Source: Rathayibacter sp. SW19 (lineage in GTDB: Bacteria > Actinomycetota > Actinomycetes > Actinomycetales > Microbacteriaceae). From it: DNA of 64,000 bases. The notes beneath the pieces were generated by a model that was not told where the DNA came from, ran no database searches, and saw nothing but the letters and a program-made list of their open reading frames with translations. Positions within the stretch are counted from its first letter, which is position 1; every line of letters starts with the position of its first letter. The translations under genes and the position numbers were made by a program. Shown piece by piece: positions 34,956 through 42,032 of the stretch. The stretch lies in assembly GCF_030866825.1 (NCBI RefSeq), contig NZ_CP133020.1:4216001-4280000 (forward strand), given 5' to 3'.

Positions 34956-36245
34956 ATGAAGTGGCCACGCATTGCGATCGGGGCGCTGGCCCTGGCGCTT
35001 GTTCTTACGGGATGCACCTCGACCCCCGACACCAGCACAACCCCCAGCACAACGACAGTGACGACAAAACGCATCGTCCTGCCACCGGCGTACACCGCCG
35101 TCACCGTCACGCAACTCGGCGCTCCGACGCTCCCGTTCAAGGGCACCGACGGAAAGTACCACGTCGTCTACGATCTGTTGCTGACCAACGCGAGCAGGGC
35201 ATCCGCAACGCTCGAAAAGGTGCAGGTGGTCGATGAGGCGCACCGCTCAACGGTCGTCGCATCGTTCTCCGGCACGCAGTTGGTCGACCCGACGTGCGAG
35301 TACGGCAACTGCAATCGACTACGCACGTTGCCGTCAAGCCCGGCACCGGACACCTCGATTCCCCCGCAGCAATCCCGGGCGCTACTCGTCGGCTACTCGT
35401 TCGCATCCCTGAAGGATGCCCCGCAGATCGTCTTGCACCGCATGTTCCTGTCCGCGGCCTCAAACCCAGGAGCCAAGGACCCGACCGAAGTGAACTATCT
35501 GGTCGCACCGGTGAACATCTCTGCCGGTGCCGCCCGCGTGATCGCGCCGCCCGTGAAGGGCACTAATTGGGTGGCGCAGAACGGATGCTGCGACATCGGA
35601 TTCCCGCACATCCCGTCGCTGTCTCCCCTGGACGGCAAACTCTCGAACAGCCAGCGCCTCGCAATCGACTGGATGCGCACCAACGACCAAGGCGAGTTCT
35701 ACACCGGCGACAAGACGAAGAACGAGAGCTACTTCGGCTACGGTCAAACGGTTTACGCGGTTGCCGACGGTACGATCTCATCGGAGCTCAATGAGCTTGC
35801 ACCGAACACGCCGGGCACGCTGCCCGCCGACGATCCGGTGCTTGCCAAGCAGATCACCGTGGAGAACGTCGACGGCAACAACATCGTCGAGGACATCGGC
35901 GGGGGCGTCTGGGCCATGTACGCGCACCTGCAGAAGGGCTCGCTGCTCGTCAAACCGGGCGACAAAGTGAAGGCCGGTCAGGCCATTGCGAAGCTCGGCA
36001 ACACAGGGAATTCGAACGCCGCCCATCTGCACTTCCAGCTCATGAACGAGCCGAATCTGATTGGCGCTGACGCTGTTCCCTACGTGATCAACAGCTTCTC
36101 GTATGCAGGGTTTATCGCCCCTTCTGCAATGTTGAACACCGACAGCTACGTGTCAGGCAAATACTTCGCCGACCATCTGTCGACGGTACAGAAACGCACC
36201 GACCAGTTGCCGTTGAACGGAAGCATCGTCAACTTCAGTAGGTAG
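34956..36245 (+). CDS. M23-like peptidase-fold lipoprotein
   Basis: A 429-residue lipoprotein (signal IAIGALALALVLTGC, acylated Cys20, then a Thr/Pro-rich linker). The C-terminal half is a LytM/M23 fold: QTVYAVADGTISS, WAMYAHLQKGSLLVKPGDKV and the HxH motif in AAHLHFQLMNEP. The first zinc motif, usually HxxxD, reads RLAIDW, with Arg for His, so the protein may be catalytically dead and act as an adaptor, as some LytM proteins do. The insert between the motifs (NELAPNTPGTLPADDPVL) is longer than usual. TAAGGAG precedes the ATG at the right distance. Confidence 0.8.
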   Translation: MKWPRIAIGALALALVLTGCTSTPDTSTTPSTTTVTTKRIVLPPAYTAVTVTQLGAPTLPFKGTDGKYHVVYDLLLTNASRASATLEKVQVVDEAHRSTVVASFSGTQLVDPTCEYGNCNRLRTLPSSPAPDTSIPPQQSRALLVGYSFASLKDAPQIVLHRMFLSAASNPGAKDPTEVNYLVAPVNISAGAARVIAPPVKGTNWVAQNGCCDIGFPHIPSLSPLDGKLSNSQRLAIDWMRTNDQGEFYTGDKTKNESYFGYGQTVYAVADGTISSELNELAPNTPGTLPADDPVLAKQITVENVDGNNIVEDIGGGVWAMYAHLQKGSLLVKPGDKVKAGQAIAKLGNTGNSNAAHLHFQLMNEPNLIGADAVPYVINSFSYAGFIAPSAMLNTDSYVSGKYFADHLSTVQKRTDQLPLNGSIVNFSR

Positions 36246-36275
36246 CCGCCGCGCCGCCCGCTTGACTGCCCTTGG

Positions 36276-36316
36276 ATCCGGATGCTGTCACCCCGCCTCA
36301 CCGTGCCACCGCGCAC
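36276..36316 (-). pseudogene. MOSC gene remnant, left flank of defence island
   Basis: About 41 bases match the region of the intact MOSC gene that encodes its penultimate stretch (TVKPGDGIRIE), beginning GGATGCTGTCACCCCGCCTC against GGATGCCGTCACCCGGCTTC. The match fades rapidly on both sides. It lies 45 bases before the stop of the UvrD gene, the first gene of the accessory island. Confidence 0.55.
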
Positions 36317-36361
36317 ACTCCTGAGAATCTGCAGATGCCCGGACGTCCGCGATGTGACGAA

Positions 36362-39124
36362 TCATTGTGAGCGCCCTCCTTCGACAAGCCACCTCAAGTC
36401 GTCGAACCCGTCCTTCGAGTGATCGTGCGAACAGACGAATCGATTGGCTCTAATATCATCTGCAACCGCGAGAATTCGATCTCGGATGCCGTCAAGCAGC
36501 CGCTCGTCGACTTCTTCACGCACGTTCTTTCCCTCCTCATCGAGATTGAGCACCTCGACAAGATCAGCGCGTGCGCCGGTCAGTTCTTCATAGCCGAGCG
36601 CGTATACGTGCAGTTGGTCTCTTGTGACGTTCTCGGGCTGCGCACGCGAAGTTGACTTGAAATCGACGATGGAAGTTTCGTTGGTTTCGAGTTTCTTGAT
36701 GAGATCGATCCGGCCATCGACCGTCACGCCGGGCCCGACCGTCACCGCGATCTCCTTCTCCGAATGGATCGTGCGGGTGAGGTCCTCGCCGTGCACGTCG
36801 AAGTACCGCTCGATAGCGTCCACCGCAGCGCGATGTAGCTGCTCACGGAGCGCAGGATACGCATACGGTGTGTGCAGGTGACGATCGACGAGGCTGACTG
36901 CTTCGTCACGAGTGGGTACGTCGCCCGCGATTGCTCGCTTGTGCATTTCTGCCAGCGCATCGTGTAGCCCCTTACCGTATCCAATTGCCTCGTCAAGTGG
37001 TGGATTGAACCCGTACATGAAGCGCAGCTTGAACTGATAAGGGCATTCGAAGAGATACTTGAGCTCGGAGAACGAAAGGTTCACTGCCGGGGTCTCGAGC
37101 TTCGGCGTCGGTGTCAGCCGCTCACTGCCCGCCAGACCGGAGTCTCGAGTAGACACCCACGAAGACTTGGTCGCAAAGGTGAAGAACTCCGAGACGTTTT
37201 TTGACCGGGCAGCATCCCCTGGCGCCCAGGTCATGTAGAGGTATTTCTTCGCACGCGTGAGTGCAACGTAGAAGAGACGCGTCTCCTCACTGAGGCCGCC
37301 GCGGTAACGGTCACCATGTGGCACTGCCTCGACAGGGATCACGTGGAACACGTTGAGTCCGCCGACGCGGGCAGCAGGGAACCGGTTCTTCCTCAATGCC
37401 GGCACGAACACGGCCGGCCACTGCATGCCCTTGGCTCGGTGCACGGTCGAGATGGTCACGGCATCCGGGGTGGCGTAACTCGCCTCCTCATCCGATTCTT
37501 CGTAGTACGTCGGTGCCTGATACGTGAGAAAGCCGAGGAAGGACTCGTACTTGCGCTCGGGCTCCGAGGCGAAGTAGATCGTCTCAAAGTCGGAGATGAC
37601 CTGAGAGAACTTACCAAGCTCATACATCACCAGCTCGGCACGTTCGGGCGTACCCGGAATCGTGTCTTCTCGAATACCGAGGATCTCGAGCACTTCGAGA
37701 TAGAGGCGCTGGATATTGTAAAGACCCCACCTGTCACCCCCATCGAATCGCCGGGCTGCATCCAACCGGCGCAGCATTGTGGAGAAACGTTCGGGCCGCG
37801 GGATCACGTTCGCCGTTGCCCACAGTGCCCGCAGTTCACTGCTGTCAATCTCACTTTGCAGATACCGGAAAAGCCCAACCACGGCGATGATCTCTGGCGC
37901 GTCGAACAGCCGGGCCAGACCCTTGATGATGTACGGGATGCCGCGAGCGCGCAGCACTTCGACGAGCGGGCCGGCATCCTTGACGGAGCGGAAGAGCACA
38001 GCGCAGTCAGACCAGGAGAGGCCGCGCCGGACGCTGCCGGGATCGTCCTGGAACGGAAGCCCCCGCAGCTGCTCCAGCCGACCGACAATCCACAACGCCT
38101 CGGCCTTCGCGTCGCCGAACTCGAGGGCGAGCATGTCGCCACGCTCCCACTGCTGGTGGGATGCGTACTCCATCCGCTTCGTCAGCCGCTCTGCAGAGGG
38201 AATGCGTTCGGCGACGGCACGACCCAACTCGACGATGCCTTTCGACGAGCGAAAGTTGTCTGCCAGCTCGATCGCGCGCACTTCTTCGTGGTTATTCGCG
38301 AAGTCGAGGATGTGACTGACCTCACTGCCCCGCCACTGATAGATCGTCTGGTCGTCATCGCCGACGACGCACAGGTTCGCGCCATAGCGCACCAAGGCTG
38401 CGACGAGCCGTTCTTGCAGCGGGTTGAGGTCCTGATACTCGTCGACCACGACGTAGCGCACATCGTCCTTCACATGCTGAAGAAGGAGTCGACTCATGTC
38501 TTCGGTCTCGTCGGCATCCGTCTCGAGAAGATCGACCGCGGTGGCAACCATCGCCGTGTAGTCAAAATAGTTGCGCTTCGCAATCAGCTGAAGGTATGCG
38601 TGCAGGCTCTCGTCGACACCATCCGGGATGAGCTCGAAGTCAACGTCGTCTTCTTGCAGGATGGAGAGCGCCTGCATATACAACTTTGAGTTCTGATATC
38701 GGCGCAGATGCCCCTGGACGCTCGTCGTGGGGCAGGTGGTCAGTCCCGACGCTTTACTGTTGCGGTCGATGAGAAGTCGCTGCGTGATCTCGGTCAGCAC
38801 ACTGAATTTGAAAGCCTCGGGGATGTACGTCTGCAGCAGGTTGAGACAGTAGCCGTGCATCGTGCCGATAAACATCTCTGCCATCCCCAGGACGTCGCCA
38901 TGTTCGGCACGCACGATCGCGTGCACGCGCTCCTTCAGCTCGGCCGCAGCCTTCTCCGTGAAAGTGAACGCCACGACATTCCTCGGGTGGATGCCCGGCT
39001 GCGCGAGAATGTGCGAGATGCGCTGCGAGATCACTTGCGTTTTGCCCGAGCCAGCGCACGCGATCAGTTGAAGCGGGTGCGTGATCTCGTCAATGGCAGA
39101 CTTTTGAGCGGATGTGTAGGTCAT
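36362..39124 (-). CDS. UvrD-like helicase with C-terminal PD-(D/E)XK nuclease
   Basis: A 920-residue superfamily 1A helicase. Walker A ACAGSGKTQVIS (Lys28), motif Ia VVAFTFTEKAAAELK, motif II VVVDEYQDLNPLQ, motif III GDDDQTIYQWRG, motif IV NFRSS, motif V TISTVHRAKGMQWPAVF and motif VI ALTRAKKYLYM are all intact. The last 250 residues form a RecB-like nuclease: LSFSELKYLFECPYQFKL, GRIDLI and SIVDFKSTSRA with the D-x-K pair. The ATG at 39124 is used (MTYTSAQKSAIDEI); extension to 39211 is open but adds no homology. Comparable proteins occur both in repair and in phage defence; its position in an island argues for the latter. Confidence 0.88.
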   Translation of the reverse strand: MTYTSAQKSAIDEITHPLQLIACAGSGKTQVISQRISHILAQPGIHPRNVVAFTFTEKAAAELKERVHAIVRAEHGDVLGMAEMFIGTMHGYCLNLLQTYIPEAFKFSVLTEITQRLLIDRNSKASGLTTCPTTSVQGHLRRYQNSKLYMQALSILQEDDVDFELIPDGVDESLHAYLQLIAKRNYFDYTAMVATAVDLLETDADETEDMSRLLLQHVKDDVRYVVVDEYQDLNPLQERLVAALVRYGANLCVVGDDDQTIYQWRGSEVSHILDFANNHEEVRAIELADNFRSSKGIVELGRAVAERIPSAERLTKRMEYASHQQWERGDMLALEFGDAKAEALWIVGRLEQLRGLPFQDDPGSVRRGLSWSDCAVLFRSVKDAGPLVEVLRARGIPYIIKGLARLFDAPEIIAVVGLFRYLQSEIDSSELRALWATANVIPRPERFSTMLRRLDAARRFDGGDRWGLYNIQRLYLEVLEILGIREDTIPGTPERAELVMYELGKFSQVISDFETIYFASEPERKYESFLGFLTYQAPTYYEESDEEASYATPDAVTISTVHRAKGMQWPAVFVPALRKNRFPAARVGGLNVFHVIPVEAVPHGDRYRGGLSEETRLFYVALTRAKKYLYMTWAPGDAARSKNVSEFFTFATKSSWVSTRDSGLAGSERLTPTPKLETPAVNLSFSELKYLFECPYQFKLRFMYGFNPPLDEAIGYGKGLHDALAEMHKRAIAGDVPTRDEAVSLVDRHLHTPYAYPALREQLHRAAVDAIERYFDVHGEDLTRTIHSEKEIAVTVGPGVTVDGRIDLIKKLETNETSIVDFKSTSRAQPENVTRDQLHVYALGYEELTGARADLVEVLNLDEEGKNVREEVDERLLDGIRDRILAVADDIRANRFVCSHDHSKDGFDDLRWLVEGGRSQ

Positions 39125-39201
39125 CACGTATGTCAGGCTACCGATCACGACCGACAACGAGCCCACCCGCTCGTGCCATTGGGCGCGTGCCTGTCGAGCG
39201 T

Positions 39202-39241
39202 TTGACAACACTCAATTCTCGTGCGTACGATGTGCGTACGA
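39202..39241 (+). promoter_or_regulatory. Promoter and direct-repeat operator of the RHH/GNAT pair
   Basis: Consensus -35 TTGACA, an 18-base spacer and -10 TACGAT. Two copies of GTGCGTACGA (39221 and 39232, 11-base period) overlap the -10, each containing the palindrome CGTACG. Ribbon-helix-helix antitoxins bind such paired half-sites, so autorepression is likely. Confidence 0.7.
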
Positions 39242-39256
39242 CACAAGGAGCATGCG

Positions 39257-39556
39257 ATGCCTGAGCACGTTATTGACGCGCGCCCTTCGAAAAGCCAACG
39301 AATCTACCTCCGCGCGACGGATCGCCAGGAGACAATCTTGCGGCGCGCCGCTGAAACCACCGATCACACCCTGACTGACTTCATCCTGGGGAGCGCCGTG
39401 GAACACGCCGAGCGCGTCCTGGCTGACCGTCGCTGGTTCACCGCGACCGAGGAACAGTTCGCGGAATTCCAGCGATTGCTTGACGAGCCGCTGCCGTCCA
39501 CCAGCAAGTTCGAGAAGATGTTCTCCCGCCGTTCACGGTTCGATCACGCTGAATGA
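39257..39556 (+). CDS. DUF1778-type ribbon-helix-helix antitoxin
   Basis: A 99-residue antitoxin of the TacA type: an N-terminal ribbon-helix-helix (SKSQRIYLRATDRQETILRR as strand and first helix, then HTLTDFILGSAVEHAERVL) and a C-terminal neutralising segment (FQRLLDEPLPSTSKFEKMFS) typical of DUF1778. AAGGAG six bases before the ATG at 39257 fixes the start. It overlaps the GNAT gene by ATGA. Confidence 0.88.
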   Translation: MPEHVIDARPSKSQRIYLRATDRQETILRRAAETTDHTLTDFILGSAVEHAERVLADRRWFTATEEQFAEFQRLLDEPLPSTSKFEKMFSRRSRFDHAE

Positions 39557-40053
39557 CCGATCTGAGCGCACCGAGAAAGCTGCTCCGATCAGATGATCGA
39601 ACGCAATTCCGCAGCGGAGCTGCAGAACTTGACGAGTGGCTCACAAAGTATGCGTGGCAAAACCAAGAGGCCAACAACGCGACCACCTATGTGATCACGG
39701 CAGGTGACCGCGTTGTCGGGTACTACGCGATCGCGATGGCTGCGGTCGCGAAGTCGGATGTGCCCGAGCCGATCGCCAAACGTCGCCCGTCACAGATCCC
39801 CTGTATCCTCCTCGCGAGGCTCGCAATCGACGAGAGTTATGCGAATCAGGGGCTCGGGTGGGAACTGCTGCGTGACGCACTTCTGCGTTCGGTACAGCTG
39901 AGCGAGAGCATTGGTGCGGCAGCCGTGCTGGTCCACTGCCGCGATGAAAGCGCGCGAGCTTTCTATGCCCACAACGGTGATTTCATTCAGTCGCCTGTCG
40001 ACGAAATGCACCTGCTCGCACCAATGAGCAGGCTCATTCGCTACATCGATTAG
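39553..40053 (+). CDS. GNAT-family toxin (TacT/AtaT-like)
   Basis: A 166-residue acetyltransferase of the toxin GNAT group, which in known members acetylates the amino group of aminoacyl-tRNA and blocks translation. It has the family's start (FRSGAAELDEWLTKYAWQNQ), the acetyl-CoA motif LARLAIDESYANQGLGWELL (a QGLG version of the Q/RxxGxG/A loop), and the catalytic Tyr region ARAFYAHNGDF. Its target tRNA is unknown. The toxin-antitoxin pair lies on the opposite strand to, and between, the UvrD and coiled-coil genes, so it probably stabilises the island. Confidence 0.88.
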   Translation: MTDLSAPRKLLRSDDRTQFRSGAAELDEWLTKYAWQNQEANNATTYVITAGDRVVGYYAIAMAAVAKSDVPEPIAKRRPSQIPCILLARLAIDESYANQGLGWELLRDALLRSVQLSESIGAAAVLVHCRDESARAFYAHNGDFIQSPVDEMHLLAPMSRLIRYID

Positions 40054-40119
40054 CGACGACCCGAGTGTGTTGTGCCGCTTTCGTCCCGGGCCCGCATGCC
40101 GACACAGCCAGCTGGCTAA

Positions 40120-40145
40120 ACCTGAACTGACCCGATCTTTCAGGT
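40120..40145. terminator. Inverted repeat between convergent GNAT and coiled-coil genes
   Basis: ACCTGAA and TTCAGGT (perfect 7-base arms) with a 12-base loop, between the converging stops at 40053 and 40168. The loop ends in a short T-run on the plus strand, so it may act as a weak terminator. Confidence 0.4.
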
Positions 40146-40167
40146 GATTGGACGAACTCACGCCGAT

Positions 40168-42030
40168 TCACGAATTCTTCGTTTTCGTATTCGTCAAGTG
40201 TTTGCCGATGTATCCGACGTAGATCTTGCCACTATTGTCGGTGTCGTCATAGTAGTACATACGAGGCGCGAATGCGTCGCGATGAGTCGGGCGGAAGTGT
40301 GCTTCCATCAGCGTTCTTCCTGTTGGTGCGATTGATGTTGGCACAGGCAAAATGCGCTCCGCCCGCCACGACGCGTTCGACAATACAGTGTCGCTCTCCT
40401 TCGCCGCATGCCGCTGCGGCGGGCACTTCGTAGCCAACACGCTCTCATCAATCAGATACATGCGCACGCTTCCACTAAACGCACCTGATGCCTTGAGGCT
40501 GGCGTAGTCGTACAACACGTGGACGTATTCCCACATCGCGCTGCAGTATCGCCCCAGCTGGTCGCGCTTCTGCACTTCCTCTGCTGCTGCCACATCTCCG
40601 GTGAAGATCACCAGGCTGCTGGCCATATGTGGAGACGAAGATGACGGCTGCAACCGTTCGACAAGCTCCACGATGCTGTCGGGCGCGCCCCAGACTGCGT
40701 CTTTGTCGGGCTCAGCGTATGCTTCGGCATACCTCCCTGCATCTCGAAGTTGGCGCTGTAGGTACTCAATACGACGACGCGCTGCTTCAGCTTCGTCTGC
40801 TGCGTCCGCGAGGTCGAGGCTGAGATCGTCGAGTTCAAGCTGCAGATCGACTGCACGCTCACGCTCGGCACTCAATTCCTGCTCAAGTTTTCGTGCGTCC
40901 TCGAAAATCGTCTCAGACGTCGCCGTCTGCGTCGCAATGAAGTCGTCCAACGTGTCGAGGTCAGAATCCGTCACTGCTCCGTCGATATGCAACCACTTCC
41001 GCAGAAGCGTGCCAATGCGGTAGCGCCACGACTCTGCAGATGGGACGGTCGCCGTCGAGACATCGCGCGCTGACCGCGCCGCTCGCGCTCGCTCTTCGAT
41101 CCGCCCCGCACGCGTTATCTCTGCGAGACCACTGGCCAGCGATTCGATCGCCCTCCGGATATCCTTCGGTAGAGGGCTGCTCAGCCTCGGAGCCCGCGTC
41201 TCAATGGCGAAGACGCCCTGCAAGGCCCGTGATACGGATCCACCATGAATCGCATTTGCAAAGACGCTGGGGCGAAGTACACGGTGACGTCTACCGTCGA
41301 GGGGATCTTCCAAGTCAACCTGAGGGAGAAACGTGCGAACTCGACCCTCCGGCACAGCATGCGAAGCTGGCAAACGGCCAGCCAGCTCGCGTTGAGCGTC
41401 AGGCGTCAACACAAAGACACCTGCTGCACCGAGGATTTTCCTGGTGAGCTGCCCGACCCGTTCCCTGAACTGCACATTGACATCAATGCCTGGTGACGCT
41501 GCGACGATTACGGAGACCGACCTATCCGGATCTGTGATCGCGGTCATGACCTCGGCTACATCATCGACATGGATAAGCTTCGGCTCGGCCGTAACAGCAG
41601 TGCTGCTATCCAGGATCTCGCGGCGTTCAAGGATGCGACGTACAAGGCGAGGTGGGTCCACTTCACCCGTGGCATCAGGCGCATCGACCCGTGAAGAGAG
41701 AATGACCAACGCGTCGTCACGGCGACTTTCGGCCGAGTAGTCGAGCGCGACAACGTCGACTTGCCACTCGCCCGCATCATTCGCTTCCGTGAACCGGTAC
41801 AGGCGTCGACGACTGCCGTCCTCCGACCGGTCTGCATGCGCTACGGACAGCGTGTGGCTTCCGCTGAGCTGGTGAACACCTGGCACGAAGAACTGACCTG
41901 CAGCCAACTCGCGTCGCGCCTTTGCTGTGATCTTCTTCTCAGCGATCCAGCCCTCGATCTCTTGCTCAGCGAGTTGAACAACATCAATATCGGCGGGAAG
42001 CCGCAGAACGGTGCGGTAAGGCAAGGGCAT
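40168..42030 (-). CDS. Unrecognised 620-residue coiled-coil protein of the R-M operon
   Basis: The third gene of a tight minus-strand operon, two bases after the methyltransferase stop. I do not recognise its family. Residues 1-150 are mixed alpha/beta; 155-280 have alternating strands and helices (SVSVIVAASPG, GAAGVFVLTPDAQRELAGRL, EGRVRTFLPQVDLEDPLDGR), suggestive of a Rossmann-like fold. Residues about 376-432 form a heptad-rich coiled coil (from SETIFEDARKLEQELSAERE). The rest is globular and ends GKIYVGYIGKHLTNTKT. There are no clear P-loop, nuclease or membrane motifs. Its invariable coupling to the methyltransferase here suggests a third subunit, a target sensor or an abortive effector; this is inference only. 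Confidence 0.8.
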   Translation of the reverse strand: MPLPYRTVLRLPADIDVVQLAEQEIEGWIAEKKITAKARRELAAGQFFVPGVHQLSGSHTLSVAHADRSEDGSRRRLYRFTEANDAGEWQVDVVALDYSAESRRDDALVILSSRVDAPDATGEVDPPRLVRRILERREILDSSTAVTAEPKLIHVDDVAEVMTAITDPDRSVSVIVAASPGIDVNVQFRERVGQLTRKILGAAGVFVLTPDAQRELAGRLPASHAVPEGRVRTFLPQVDLEDPLDGRRHRVLRPSVFANAIHGGSVSRALQGVFAIETRAPRLSSPLPKDIRRAIESLASGLAEITRAGRIEERARAARSARDVSTATVPSAESWRYRIGTLLRKWLHIDGAVTDSDLDTLDDFIATQTATSETIFEDARKLEQELSAERERAVDLQLELDDLSLDLADAADEAEAARRRIEYLQRQLRDAGRYAEAYAEPDKDAVWGAPDSIVELVERLQPSSSSPHMASSLVIFTGDVAAAEEVQKRDQLGRYCSAMWEYVHVLYDYASLKASGAFSGSVRMYLIDESVLATKCPPQRHAAKESDTVLSNASWRAERILPVPTSIAPTGRTLMEAHFRPTHRDAFAPRMYYYDDTDNSGKIYVGYIGKHLTNTKTKNS

Positions 42031-42032
42031 GG

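Noticed and set aside
37316..38689. A 457-codon open frame on the plus strand
   Set aside because: Antisense to the UvrD helicase domain, whose motifs are all intact.
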